Below, piece by piece: positions 24,116 to 33,422 of a stretch of 64,000 nt of DNA (the stretch's first letter is position 1; each line of letters starts with the position of its first letter). The translations under genes and the position numbers were made by a program. The stretch comes from CAIZGX01 sp044354975 (GTDB lineage Bacteria; Bacteroidota; Bacteroidia; Flavobacteriales_D; Sanyastnellaceae): NCBI GenBank assembly GCA_044354975.1, contig JBIKZA010000003.1:3234-67233 (forward strand). The letters run 5' to 3'. The notes beneath the pieces were generated by a model, which saw nothing but the letters and a program-made list of their open reading frames with translations, was not told where the DNA came from and ran no database searches.

Positions 24116-25571
24116 GTGTCCAGGTGGTTCCTTCTTTTGAATCTTGAAGTTGAATGTTTATTGCTTTTAATTCATCACGAATTAAGTCAGATGTTGCGAA
24201 ATCTTTTTTGCCTTTGGCCTCCGCACGCAAACGAATAATCACTTGCATCAGGTCGTTCGAAATATCATTCGAAGTTCCGATAACTTCCGCTTGAAGTCCG
24301 AGCACTTCGAACACAAATCCGTTCACTAATTTTTGAAGACGATCTATGTCTGATTGTATGAGTTGAATTTTATTATCCAAACACGAATTAATCACTTTCA
24401 CGGCTTCGAACAAATGCGCAATAAGAATAGGAGTGTTGAAGTCATCGCTCATGGCTTCGTAGCAGTTCTTTTCTAACGCTTCTATATCATAAGTGCTCGA
24501 ATCGCTTCCCGTTAATGAACCTACTTTTTCTATGGCTTGCATTAATCTTTCGAATCCTTTCTCAGAAGCCTTCAGTGCTTCATTGCTGAAATCTAATGTG
24601 CTTCTGTAATGTGCTTGCTGCATGAAGAAGCGCACAACCATTGGAGAAAATCCTTTTTCTAAAAGTTCGTGTGTTCCAGAAAATAATTCATGTGGAAGGA
24701 ATGAATTCCCCAAAGACTTCGACATCTTCTGCCCGTTTACGGTAAGCATATTTGCATGCATCCAATAACGTACAGGTGTTTTTCCGCAACACGCAGTATT
24801 CTGCGCAACTTCCGATTCATGGTGTGGGAATTTCAAATCCATTCCTCCACCGTGTAAATCGAATTCTTCACCCAAATATTTTGTGCTCATAGCAGAACAC
24901 TCTAAGTGCCATCCTGGAAATCCTTCACCCCAAGGCGAAGACCAACGCATAATATGTTCAGGAGATGCCGCTTTCCACAAAGCGAAATCGGCGAAGAATC
25001 TCTTCTCTTCTTGTCCATCTAATTCGCGTGTATTCTCCAATAACTCATCTACGTTCCTTCCGCTCAATTCACCGTAAGGAAAAACGTCTTTGTATTTCTT
25101 CACATCGAAATAAACGCTTCCGTTTACTTCATACGCATATCCATTTTTAATAATCTCTTCAATCATGGCAATCTGCTCCATGATGTGTCCTGTTGCACTG
25201 GGCTCAATACTCGGCGGATGGTTATTAAATTCACGCATCATGTCGTGGAAATACGTCGTGTATTTCTGCACAATTTCCATCGGTTCAACGTGCTCCAATT
25301 TCGCTTGAGCACCAATGCGATCCACTCCCTCATCGAACTCTGTAGTGATGTGTCCAACGTCGGTTATGTTTCGCACATATCGAACTTTGTATCCGAGAAA
25401 AGTGAGGTAACGATAGACTGTGTCGAACGTTACGAACGTTCTACAATTTCCTAGGTGAGCGAAATTGTAAACAGTAGGTCCGCACACATACATTCCAACG
25501 AATTGTTTGTGAAGGGGAGTGAACTTTTCTTTCGTTCGCGTAAGACTATTGTAAATTAACAAATCAACCAT
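24105..25571 (-). CDS. cysS: cysteine--tRNA ligase
   Basis: Charges tRNA-Cys in the cytosol. The 488-residue class I synthetase has MYVCGPTVYNFAHLGN (zinc Cys and HIGH-type motif), zinc ligands in GWHLECSAMS and PHHESEVAQ, and KMSKSLGN. The start at 25571 (MVDLLIYNS) matches the family; two upstream Met codons are unlikely. A weak -7-like box (TTTCTTTG) lies four bases before it. Confidence 0.97.
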   Translation of the reverse strand: MVDLLIYNSLTRTKEKFTPLHKQFVGMYVCGPTVYNFAHLGNCRTFVTFDTVYRYLTFLGYKVRYVRNITDVGHITTEFDEGVDRIGAQAKLEHVEPMEIVQKYTTYFHDMMREFNNHPPSIEPSATGHIMEQIAMIEEIIKNGYAYEVNGSVYFDVKKYKDVFPYGELSGRNVDELLENTRELDGQEEKRFFADFALWKAASPEHIMRWSSPWGEGFPGWHLECSAMSTKYLGEEFDLHGGGMDLKFPHHESEVAQNTACCGKTPVRYWMHANMLTVNGQKMSKSLGNSFLPHELFSGTHELLEKGFSPMVVRFFMQQAHYRSTLDFSNEALKASEKGFERLMQAIEKVGSLTGSDSSTYDIEALEKNCYEAMSDDFNTPILIAHLFEAVKVINSCLDNKIQLIQSDIDRLQKLVNGFVFEVLGLQAEVIGTSNDISNDLMQVIIRLRAEAKGKKDFATSDLIRDELKAINIQLQDSKEGTTWTHEK

Positions 25572-25575
25572 ACTG

Positions 25576-25583
25576 CAAAGAAA
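25576..25583 (-). promoter_or_regulatory. Weak -7-like box four bases before cysS
   Basis: On the minus strand the bases read TTTCTTTG, one mismatch from TAnnTTTG, and the box ends four bases before the ATG. Confidence 0.3.
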
Positions 25584-25599
25584 CGAAGACAAATAAAAA

Positions 25600-25620
25600 A
25601 AGCCTCATTCATTGAGGCTT
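25600..25620 (-). terminator. Terminator after the threonine dehydrogenase gene
   Basis: An 8-bp stem (aagcctca / tgaggctt) with a 5-base loop is flanked by an A-run on the left, giving a T-run on the minus strand, between the stop of the dehydrogenase gene and cysS. Confidence 0.88.
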
Positions 25621-25642
25621 TTTATGAGGCTATTACTTTCAG

Positions 25643-26596
25643 TTAAGAAACTTTCTTCGCAATTTCTTCCAACATGGTTGAAACCAGTCGAGGCATTGGA
25701 TATTCAATCTCCCAACCCCAATCGTTCTTAGAAGAAGAATCGTCAATGCTATTCGGCCATGAATCGGCTAGGCCTTGACGGAAGTCTGGTGCATAACTAA
25801 TTTCGAATCCAGGTAAATGTTTCTGAATTTCTTCAGCCAATTGTTTCGGTGTGAAGCTTATTCCTGCTAGATTGTAAGCGCTTCGAATTTTAATCTTTTC
25901 AGCATCAGATTCCATCAGTTGAATGGTAGCTCGAATGGCGTCTTCCATCATCATCATTGGAAGCTCGGTATTTTCCGAAAGGAACGAAGTGTATTTGTTT
26001 TCCTTCAATGCAGAATAGAAAATATCTACGGCGTAATCTGTCGTTCCTCCGCCTGGAGCAGAGCGATGTCCAATTAATCCGGGGTAACGAAGACTGCGAA
26101 CGTCAACGCCATACTTCATGAAATAATACTCGCACCATCTTTCGCCAGCTAACTTAGAAATTCCATAAACGGAAGAAGGTTCCATCACAGTTGTCTGAGG
26201 CGTTTGATCAGCTGGGGTAGTTGGTCCGAATGCTGCAATGGAACTTGGCCAAAACAAACGGAACTTAAATTCTTTCGCAAGCTCAAGAATATTTAGAAGC
26301 CCTTCCATATTTAACTTCCACGCATACATCGGATTTTTTTCTCCAGTTGCGCTCAAAAGCGCGGCAAGCTGATAAACTTCTGTTACAGCATGGTCTTCAA
26401 CACAAGCACGCAGGGCGTCTGCATCCAAAACATTCAACTGAACATAGGGTCCATCTTCTGAAGAAACGCTTTCTGCTGCTTGAATATCGGCCCCGATAAC
26501 ATTGTCTTGTCCCAACTTCGAACGAAGGGCCATCACAAGCTCAATGCCTATTTGTCCTCTGCAGCCAATAACCAACGCTTTTCTATTCGTACTCAT
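25643..26596 (-). CDS. NAD-dependent L-threonine 3-dehydrogenase (SDR type)
   Basis: A 317-residue extended short-chain dehydrogenase. It has the Rossmann motif GCRGQIG at the N terminus, PSSIAAFGPTTP, and the catalytic YGISKLAGE (Tyr/Lys). The stretch RYPGLIG...APGGGTTDYAVDIF and SENTELPMMMM is characteristic of the epimerase-like threonine dehydrogenases known from Flavobacterium, which oxidise threonine to 2-amino-3-ketobutyrate. The start at 26596 (MSTNRK) is set by the family and a -7 box at 26612-26619. It diverges from queA with 37 bases between the starts. Confidence 0.93.
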   Translation of the reverse strand: MSTNRKALVIGCRGQIGIELVMALRSKLGQDNVIGADIQAAESVSSEDGPYVQLNVLDADALRACVEDHAVTEVYQLAALLSATGEKNPMYAWKLNMEGLLNILELAKEFKFRLFWPSSIAAFGPTTPADQTPQTTVMEPSSVYGISKLAGERWCEYYFMKYGVDVRSLRYPGLIGHRSAPGGGTTDYAVDIFYSALKENKYTSFLSENTELPMMMMEDAIRATIQLMESDAEKIKIRSAYNLAGISFTPKQLAEEIQKHLPGFEISYAPDFRQGLADSWPNSIDDSSSKNDWGWEIEYPMPRLVSTMLEEIAKKVS

Positions 26597-26611
26597 AGTT
26601 AAAAATGTTTT

Positions 26612-26619
26612 CAAAAATA
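26612..26619 (-). promoter_or_regulatory. -7 box for the threonine dehydrogenase gene
   Basis: On the minus strand the bases read TATTTTTG, an exact match, ending 15 bases before the ATG. Confidence 0.5.
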
Positions 26620-26621
26620 GG

Positions 26622-26629
26622 TATTTTCG
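26622..26629 (+). promoter_or_regulatory. -7-like box four bases before queA
   Basis: TATTTTCG differs by one base from TAnnTTTG and ends four bases before the ATG at 26634. It lies two bases from the divergent box on the other strand. Confidence 0.4.
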
Positions 26630-26633
26630 CGCC

Positions 26634-27830
26634 ATGGCAATTCCACAAATTGAAATTGAAGATTTCAATTACACACTTCCCGAAGATCGCATTCGCGTTA
26701 TTCCACTCGAAGAACGCGCGGCTGCCAAATTGTTGGTCTATGAAAACGGAGAAATAATAGATTCCATTTTTTCTGAATTGCCGAATTTTTTGAAGGAAGG
26801 AGATCTGTTAATTTCTAATAATTCGAAAGTTATTCCTGCTCGAATTATTTTTCAAAAAGAATCGGGTGCGTTCATAGAGATCATGTGTCTAGCACCCTTC
26901 GGATACTCATACACAGAAGCCTTTTCGGCACATGATAGCGTTTCCTTCACCGCATACATCGGAAATTCAAAACGATGGAAAGAAGGAAAATTAGAATTGA
27001 AAATCAATTGGAACAATTCCACCGAAAGCGTCTTCATCGAAAGAAAAGGAATTGAGAAAGATGCCTTCATCGTAGAATTCAATTGGAACTTCAACGCCGT
27101 CTTCTCCGAAGTCATAGAGGCCATCGGACAGGTTCCATTGCCACCCTATTTCCAGCGCAAGCCTGTGGCTAACGATGTTGGCAGATACCAAACCGTCTTC
27201 GCGAAAACCGAAGGATCCGTTGCTGCGCCCACCGCCGGTTTGCATTACACAAAAGAAGTTCTTAAAGCCATTGCGAATGCTGGCGTTAAACAAGAGCAAG
27301 TGTGTCTGCACGTTGGAGCAGGAACCTTCAAGCCCGTCTCATCAGAGCGCATAGAAGACCACGAAATGCATGCTGAATTTTTTGAAGTGACGCGCGAGTG
27401 CATTCAATCCATTTTGAATTGTGAAGGAAGAGTCGTTGCTGCTGGAACAACTTCGATGCGAACGCTTGAAAGTTTATATTGGCTCGGAGTTCGTGTTTTA
27501 GAGGGAAAAGAGACAGGTTCTGTCCATCAGTGGGAATCTTACACTTCGGATTCAAGTTACACGAAGGAAGAGGCGCTTAAGGCTTTATTGAATCGCCTCG
27601 ACACAACGAATCGAAACAGTATTTGCGCTTCTTCGAGTATTTGCATTGCCCCCGGATATTCATTTAAGATTTGTTCCGGTCTGCAAACCAATTATCATCA
27701 ACCGAAAAGCACTTTGTTATTGCTCATTGCGGCAACAGTTGGTGAAGAGTGGAAGCGCATTTACTCGCACGCAATGGATCATGAATACATGTTTTTGAGT
27801 TACGGCGACACCATGTTGCTCTGGTTCTAA
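26634..27830 (+). CDS. queA: S-adenosylmethionine:tRNA ribosyltransferase-isomerase
   Basis: QueA transfers the ribosyl part of SAM to 7-aminomethyl-7-deazaguanine in tRNA to make epoxyqueuosine. The 398-residue protein has family blocks GQVPLPPYF, VAAPTAGLHYT, LHVGAGTFKPV, VVAAGTTSMRTLE and LQTNYHQPKSTLLLL. It is about 50 residues longer than the E. coli enzyme; the extra length lies in the middle and after TTSMRTLE, as in the long Bacteroidota form. A separate biochemical role for that long form cannot be excluded. No other queuosine gene is nearby. Confidence 0.92.
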   Translation: MAIPQIEIEDFNYTLPEDRIRVIPLEERAAAKLLVYENGEIIDSIFSELPNFLKEGDLLISNNSKVIPARIIFQKESGAFIEIMCLAPFGYSYTEAFSAHDSVSFTAYIGNSKRWKEGKLELKINWNNSTESVFIERKGIEKDAFIVEFNWNFNAVFSEVIEAIGQVPLPPYFQRKPVANDVGRYQTVFAKTEGSVAAPTAGLHYTKEVLKAIANAGVKQEQVCLHVGAGTFKPVSSERIEDHEMHAEFFEVTRECIQSILNCEGRVVAAGTTSMRTLESLYWLGVRVLEGKETGSVHQWESYTSDSSYTKEEALKALLNRLDTTNRNSICASSSICIAPGYSFKICSGLQTNYHQPKSTLLLLIAATVGEEWKRIYSHAMDHEYMFLSYGDTMLLWF

Positions 27831-27837
27831 GAAATGA

Positions 27838-27861
27838 AAAAGGATGCCGAAGCATCCTTTT
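27838..27861. terminator. Bidirectional terminator between queA and the PpiD-like gene
   Basis: A 10-bp stem (aaaaggatgc / gcatcctttt) with loop cgaa separates two convergent genes and has A and T runs on both sides. Confidence 0.9.
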
Positions 27862-27882
27862 CAATTATCGAGATTCTAAAAA

Positions 27883-29958
27883 TCAATCTTCCGGGAAGAA
27901 ACGGTAGTCTTCAATTTCGGCTGCTTCACGAAGTGAATTGAACACCGTCATCGGAGCGCTTGCTTTTTGTCCGCGTATTTTATCATTTTTGAAAGAAACG
28001 TAATTGTCGGGGCTTTCAACATTTGTTACATCAGCAACACGTTGAATAACGTAAACACCACCTTTTCCTTTGATAGGAGCAGAGATGTTTCCAGTTGGCA
28101 AGCCGAAGGCAGCACCAATAGCAGCACTTTCAGTTTCTTGAACACCGCTAGTAGGAATGTTACGCATTGCCATTGAAAGCGTTTCGAAAGTCTTCACTTG
28201 TCCAGTTACTTTTCCAGCGATTTCTTCCATTGAACTGCCAGTCATCATAGCCATGTATTTTTCAGCTTTCTTTTCTTTAATCACTTCTTGCTTCACGCGA
28301 TCATATACGTTGCGCAATGAAGGAACTCCTTTTTCTTTGATTTCCATTAAACAAACAACTACAATTCCGTCATCAACTGAAATAGGTTGAGAAATAGCCC
28401 CTTCTTTTGTTTCAGTGTTGTAGGTCCATCCGATAATTTCAGATGCATTCTGAACGCCGCTCACCGTCGTAGCTTCAGGACGAACATTCGGAGAGTAAGT
28501 TAATCCACCATAGCTCTCTACAGCACCCGCACGGAAGCTTGCGCTGTCGCCGTGGTTCTGAATGAAATCAACTGCTTTTTGATACGTTTCTTTTTTGGTA
28601 GCAGCACTAGGAGAAATAGGTCTTTCAACTTGCGCATAATAGGTAACTGCTTTCGCTGCACCTTTCTTCGTTACCTCAATCAAGTGAGTTCCGAATTGAG
28701 TTTCTACAATTTGAAGATCTCCTACTTTTCCGTTGAAACAAGCCGCATCAAATTCAGCGACCATTGCGCCTCTAGCGAACATTCCTAGGTCACCGCCTTT
28801 CACAGCAGATCCTGGATCAGTGCTGTACTTCGTTGCCAATTCAGCAAAGTTCTTTTTAGATTGAATAACCTTCTTCAAAGAATCTGCTTTCGCTTTACCA
28901 GCAGCGCCTTTCTCTTTGAAGAGAATGTGACGAGCTTGAACCGAATCAACGTCAGTTCCGCGAGAAGTAATTTTTGCAACTCGAGCAATTCCGCCAGAAA
29001 CGAATGGACCCATTACGCGGCCAATACTATCTGAAAGAACTTGTGAGTTGAAAGGCTCAGGAAAACTTCCAAATGCGTATTTTACTTTTCCGTTTACAGG
29101 ATTACCTGAATTTAGAACAGCAAAGGTTGAATCTTCTTTTGAAGTCTTGCTCGCTTTGAATGAAGCCGCAATTGTTTGAAGGCTCTCAAGCGTTGCAGAA
29201 CTGTCGGCAGCGCTGGTCAACAAAGGAATACGAACATATGCAATGGTGCGACTTCTTTCTTGCTTGAAATCACGATCGTTTTTATGGTCGTTGTAATACG
29301 TTTCAATGTCCTCATTCGAGAATGAAATTTCACTCTCGAGAATTTGAGCGTATGTCTTAACAACATAAACGATAGAAGCTTTGTCGTTCGATTGATGGAA
29401 CAAGCTCTTAGCGTCTAATGAGTTAACATAAGATCCTGCGCTAACCAATGCGTCGTACTTCTCTTTCAAACGCTTTTCGATGACCAATCTTCTGTAACCA
29501 GTGAAAAGATTTGGCTTTTCAGTTTCCATTTTCTTGAAGCTCTCGCGCATTTGCTCTTTGAAAGGCAAAGAGTCTTGACCCTGGTAAAAGGTACTCAAAA
29601 CGTAAGAGCTCAAGTATTTACCGAAAAGAATTTCGTCTAACTCTTCGTCAGTAACCATTAAACCAAGACTTTGGTACTCAGGTTGAAGAAGAGTGGTTTC
29701 AATTAAATTGTTCCATACATCGTTTTCCAAACCGTGGGTTTGGCTGTTGTTATAGCTAAACAATTCAGACTGCTCTTGAAGCATACTTCTCCATTGGTCT
29801 TGCTTAACGGTTTCACCGTTAATAACACCAACTTTGTCTGAAGCACCACCGAACATTGCCATTACAGCGTCATACGGGATAAGGAAGCCGACAATACCAA
29901 TGCCGACTAGGGCTAGTACTAGCCATCCTTGTTTACGAAGGGTTGAAATCATTGCCAT
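27883..29958 (-). CDS. PpiD-like peptidylprolyl isomerase / SurA N-terminal domain chaperone
   Basis: A 691-residue periplasmic folding factor held in the inner membrane by one helix (about 11-31, GWLVLALVGIGIVGFLI). A SurA_N-like chaperone region follows, with a parvulin domain in the middle (about residues 345-440: ARHILFKEKG, FAELATKYSTDPGSAVKGGDLG, FGTHLIEV). The layout matches PpiD, with a long Bacteroidota C-terminal region. Two Met codons (29958 and 29952) are possible starts. It probably assists folding of exported proteins, which are plentiful in this window. Confidence 0.92.
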   Translation of the reverse strand: MAMISTLRKQGWLVLALVGIGIVGFLIPYDAVMAMFGGASDKVGVINGETVKQDQWRSMLQEQSELFSYNNSQTHGLENDVWNNLIETTLLQPEYQSLGLMVTDEELDEILFGKYLSSYVLSTFYQGQDSLPFKEQMRESFKKMETEKPNLFTGYRRLVIEKRLKEKYDALVSAGSYVNSLDAKSLFHQSNDKASIVYVVKTYAQILESEISFSNEDIETYYNDHKNDRDFKQERSRTIAYVRIPLLTSAADSSATLESLQTIAASFKASKTSKEDSTFAVLNSGNPVNGKVKYAFGSFPEPFNSQVLSDSIGRVMGPFVSGGIARVAKITSRGTDVDSVQARHILFKEKGAAGKAKADSLKKVIQSKKNFAELATKYSTDPGSAVKGGDLGMFARGAMVAEFDAACFNGKVGDLQIVETQFGTHLIEVTKKGAAKAVTYYAQVERPISPSAATKKETYQKAVDFIQNHGDSASFRAGAVESYGGLTYSPNVRPEATTVSGVQNASEIIGWTYNTETKEGAISQPISVDDGIVVVCLMEIKEKGVPSLRNVYDRVKQEVIKEKKAEKYMAMMTGSSMEEIAGKVTGQVKTFETLSMAMRNIPTSGVQETESAAIGAAFGLPTGNISAPIKGKGGVYVIQRVADVTNVESPDNYVSFKNDKIRGQKASAPMTVFNSLREAAEIEDYRFFPED

Positions 29959-30032
29959 AGTTATGGACTGTAAAATTTAGGATTGCGAATATCGGAAATT
30001 TGCTCGGAAATTCCTTGTTTTTTTTTAACGAA

Positions 30033-31337
30033 CTAGCTATTTGTCAATTCTTCAATGTTTTGAAGTTGGACAAGCTTGATTTGCCTCTCGTTTACTGCAA
30101 GAATGGTGAACCGATAGCGATCCATTATGAATTCCTGATTTACTTCCGGAAAGTCTTGGTGGAAGTTTAAAATGAGCCCACCAAGCGTATCGTACTGCTC
30201 TTCATTTTCAGGGAGTTCCAACTTGTATTTTTCATTGATGTAGTGAACATCAAGTCTTCCAGAGAATTCGTACCATCCTTTTTTCACCTCACGCTCAACA
30301 TTATCGATGGTGTCGTGTTCGTCTTCAATTTCTCCGAAAATTTCTTCAATAATATCTTCGAAGGTGATTAATCCGCTGGTGCCTCCGAATTCGTCAACAA
30401 CGGCCGCTACACTTTTCTTCTGACTACGGAAGATTTTTAAAATTTCATTGGCGGCCATGGGTTCAGGGACAATGGCAATTGGACGAAGAATTTCTTTGAT
30501 TTCCTTCGGGTTCTTGAAGAAGTCACTGAAGTGAACATACCCAATCAACTGATCAATGTTTTCACGATAAACGATAATCTTCGATAGTTTGGTTTCAATG
30601 AAAAGGTCTTTTGCTTTCGCAATGCTTTCATCAATATCAATGGCAACGATTTCATTGCGAGGAAGCATGCAGTCACGCGCTTTCAACAAAGAAAAATCTA
30701 ACGCATTCTGAAAGAATTGAATCTCCAAATCCAATTCCTTCTGCTGAGAATTAGCACCGGTGAAACCTTCGAGATAATGATTCAAATCTGTTCTTCCGAA
30801 AACAATGTCTTGCTCTTTCGGAGAGTTCCGGAAAAGTAATGCGATAATCCATTCGCTCACTTTTGTTACGCTATAGGCAAACACAAACAAGACAGCATAC
30901 CAGATAGCAATGAGTGGCGAAAGACGCAACAACCACTTGTTGGGTTGTGAGGAGAGTAGGGCCTTAGGAATGAACTCGCCAAATATGAGGACAACCAATG
31001 TAGAAATAATGGTTTGAAGAATCAGCACACCATAGGCCCCAATTACTTCGTGCAGAAGAGGGAAATTTGATTCAATGATGGAGGTGAGAATATCACCGAA
31101 GACAATTCCATAAATAACCAAGGAAATATTATTTCCAACCAAAAGCATCGCAAGGAAAATTTTCGGCTTTCCAACCAACGAAGAGAGGATAGAGGCTCCG
31201 AATATGCCTTGCTTTTTATCTAACTCAATTTTTAGTTTGTTGGAAGTGAGAAAGGCTATTTCAACACCAGAATAAAAGGCACAGCCGAGCAGTGTTCCAA
31301 GAATAGTTAATATTTGAGAAACTTCTATGTTACCCAT
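30033..31337 (-). CDS. CNNM/CBS/CorC domain transporter-like protein (hemolysin family)
   Basis: A 434-residue inner-membrane protein with the DUF21 (CNNM) transmembrane domain (about 1-190), a pair of CBS domains (about 205-330, including MLPRNEIVAIDIDESI and VVDEFGGTSGLITFEDI), and the C-terminal CorC/HlyC domain (YEFSGRLDVHYINEKY). Family members are linked to Mg2+ or Co2+ transport; GldE of gliding bacteria has the same layout. Without neighbouring gld genes I do not assign GldE. It overlaps the next upstream gene by eight bases. Confidence 0.9.
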   Translation of the reverse strand: MGNIEVSQILTILGTLLGCAFYSGVEIAFLTSNKLKIELDKKQGIFGASILSSLVGKPKIFLAMLLVGNNISLVIYGIVFGDILTSIIESNFPLLHEVIGAYGVLILQTIISTLVVLIFGEFIPKALLSSQPNKWLLRLSPLIAIWYAVLFVFAYSVTKVSEWIIALLFRNSPKEQDIVFGRTDLNHYLEGFTGANSQQKELDLEIQFFQNALDFSLLKARDCMLPRNEIVAIDIDESIAKAKDLFIETKLSKIIVYRENIDQLIGYVHFSDFFKNPKEIKEILRPIAIVPEPMAANEILKIFRSQKKSVAAVVDEFGGTSGLITFEDIIEEIFGEIEDEHDTIDNVEREVKKGWYEFSGRLDVHYINEKYKLELPENEEQYDTLGGLILNFHQDFPEVNQEFIMDRYRFTILAVNERQIKLVQLQNIEELTNS

Positions 31338-31524
31338 TGTTCTTGTTCATTCTGCGATACATTCCTAATCGGAAAAGGAACCACATTAGGGCTATTCCCG
31401 GAATAAATAAATTATTGGCGCCTTCGGCCCAACCCTCCATAGATATCATATACAGCGCGTAGCCGAGAGAAGCCACAACCACAATCGCCCACGCGATAAG
31501 CACGATTTTATTTAGATTATTCAT
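31330..31524 (-). CDS. Small two-helix membrane protein in the lptC operon
   Basis: A 64-residue protein with two predicted membrane helices (about 5-25 and 36-54) and a basic C terminus (RLGMYRRMNKNNG). It overlaps lptC by eight bases at its start and the CorC-like gene by eight at its end, so it is translationally coupled to both and very likely real. Family not recognised. Confidence 0.72.
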   Translation of the reverse strand: MNNLNKIVLIAWAIVVVASLGYALYMISMEGWAEGANNLFIPGIALMWFLFRLGMYRRMNKNNG

Positions 31525-32068
31525 TGTTTTCTGTGTTGAAATTACCTGAAGTCTGATTGATTTCATAATTGGAAAAAGATCCGTTACTACGGAGCCCCTT
31601 TCCTTCGAGCACGCTGTTTTCGGAACTTATTTTCACGAAATCCGGAGTGTAAACCAAATCCGAGTCGAGGTAAAATACAAGTGAATTGGTTTCGAGCTTT
31701 TCCTTCTTCCAATTGGCTAAAACCAAATTGCCTTTCGTCCACAAGGTGTTGCTTTTCTGTGAGAAAATAGCTTCGTTCCCGTCCATGTTTCCTGTGTATT
31801 GTCCAAGCGAATCGAAGAACTCAATGTGAAATGTTTTCGGCGCAATTAAATACGAACTATCGCTCACGTATTGATCTAATTGCACCGCATAGATTTTGGT
31901 GCGAACGACACCGTCAATGGAGTAACTAAATGTAGAATTGAAAGTGCTTTGAGCAGGAACAAGCTTAGGGTCAGTAATAGCTTTGATGTCGGAAATTTCA
32001 TTCTGACATCCAGCCAAAATGAACACGACTGCAAACGCAGCTGCTATTTTCAGTCTGGGGTTAATCAT
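31517..32068 (-). CDS. lptC: LptC-like LPS export lipoprotein
   Basis: A 183-residue predicted lipoprotein with a signal ending in lipobox LAGC (Cys around residue 20) and an LptC/OstA-like beta-jellyroll region (SYSIDGVVRTKIYAVQLDQY, NEAIFSQKSNTLWTKGNLVL, LETNSLVFYLDSDLVYT). LptC passes lipopolysaccharide from the LptBFG transporter to LptA in the periplasm. Its position after an outer-membrane protein and coaX is usual in Bacteroidota. The E. coli protein is anchored by a helix, whereas Bacteroidota versions are typically lipoproteins. Confidence 0.85.
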   Translation of the reverse strand: MINPRLKIAAAFAVVFILAGCQNEISDIKAITDPKLVPAQSTFNSTFSYSIDGVVRTKIYAVQLDQYVSDSSYLIAPKTFHIEFFDSLGQYTGNMDGNEAIFSQKSNTLWTKGNLVLANWKKEKLETNSLVFYLDSDLVYTPDFVKISSENSVLEGKGLRSNGSFSNYEINQTSGNFNTENNE

Positions 32069-33422
32069 ACTTTCTCTGCACGAACCATCGCTCGAACGGA
32101 TGAAGTTTAAAACCAATCAGGAATGACGCGTAGTTCTCTTTCGTTGAGGTTTCAATCGCATTGCCATAAGTTCCGAACTCAGCTGAAAGACAAAGACTGC
32201 TGGTCGTTTTCGAAGAGCGCATCGGCATTTGCAGTCCGCACGTGTAGGCCTCTTGAATAATATTATTCCCATTTAAACCAACAGAAGTCGCAGCACTCTT
32301 AATTCCCAAGCGATAAGTGCACGCTCCGAAATAATTATTTTCTCCGCCGTTGGCGTTTGGAATGTATTCCAATCCGAGTCCAACGCTTTTAGAGTTGTGA
32401 AAACTTTGATTGGAAACCTGAATCAACGAATTGAAATCTTCAACAGATTTCCAATCTTGTTGGCGATAAGATGCGCTTAAAGAAAGGGTGCCAGCTTTTT
32501 TAAATTCGTGTGTAATTGCTGCACCGAATTGAATACGCTGTGGAATGATAAAAGAGAGGTTCGTATAGGTGGTATCCAAAACGGTAAGCACGGCCAATTC
32601 AACACCAGAAACAGAGCGCGTAGACTGACGAATATCTTGCACCTTCGGGTTTACGTTGTTTTCCAATTCATAGGTCCCTCCTAAATGAACCCATGTAGAC
32701 CGGGTAACCTTTCCCCCTGATTTTCTTTGGTGGAGAGGGAATGAGTAATGTGCGCCAAAGGTGAAATTCGCATCTGAAAAAGATTTGCGATTGGTAATCT
32801 TGCTGTTGTATATTGAAGTGTTGTCGAAAATGATGCGATCCACTTGAAGAATGGAGCCAAAGCGGAAATTCAAATTACTTCCTAATGAAAGCGTATGAAT
32901 GCGTGAGTTGGTGCTATCTGAAAATAAGATGAACGTTCGTGCAAACCCCATTTGAATTTTATTTATACCGCCCTCACCCGTATAACTGTAGTTGGCGTTT
33001 AAGCTATCGTTAACAGCCGAAGTGTTCGAGAACTGATAACCAACGATACTCTCAGGAGTGATGCCCATAGCGAAACCCCATTTGCTCCCTGTACGCTTGA
33101 ATCCAAATGCAATTTCTCCAACTTGTCCGCCCAGGTAATTGGTTTCGGCGTTAGACGAAAGCAACTGTGAACTCTTAGCGAAAACACTTCCTTGAAAGGT
33201 CGTTTCAGTAAACAAAGCAAACGAAGCGGGATTCGATAAATTCACTCCTGACAAATCAGGCAAAGCAATAGATGCGTTACCCATTGAAGAGTATCGCGCA
33301 TTAAATCCAATGTCTGTCAATCCAATTCCAAAACGTGAGTACGGAGAATTAACTGGAATTTGAGCGTGTATGCAGGTGCACATGGCCGAAATCAAAACAA
33401 GAAAAACGTATTTAAGATTCAT
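32061..33422 (-). CDS. Outer-membrane beta-barrel protein of unknown function
   Basis: A 453-residue protein with a signal peptide (MNLKYVFLVLISAMCTCIHA, then Q) and alternating beta-strand patterns to the end. The N-terminal SPYSRFGIGL and SMGNASIALPDLSGVNLSNPAS blocks are common in FadL/PorV-like Bacteroidota outer-membrane proteins. The start at 33422 gives a proper signal peptide. It overlaps coaX by 11 bases and lptC by eight, forming a leftward operon coaX - OMP - lptC - small membrane protein - CorC-like. Confidence 0.82.
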   Translation of the reverse strand: MNLKYVFLVLISAMCTCIHAQIPVNSPYSRFGIGLTDIGFNARYSSMGNASIALPDLSGVNLSNPASFALFTETTFQGSVFAKSSQLLSSNAETNYLGGQVGEIAFGFKRTGSKWGFAMGITPESIVGYQFSNTSAVNDSLNANYSYTGEGGINKIQMGFARTFILFSDSTNSRIHTLSLGSNLNFRFGSILQVDRIIFDNTSIYNSKITNRKSFSDANFTFGAHYSFPLHQRKSGGKVTRSTWVHLGGTYELENNVNPKVQDIRQSTRSVSGVELAVLTVLDTTYTNLSFIIPQRIQFGAAITHEFKKAGTLSLSASYRQQDWKSVEDFNSLIQVSNQSFHNSKSVGLGLEYIPNANGGENNYFGACTYRLGIKSAATSVGLNGNNIIQEAYTCGLQMPMRSSKTTSSLCLSAEFGTYGNAIETSTKENYASFLIGFKLHPFERWFVQRKYD

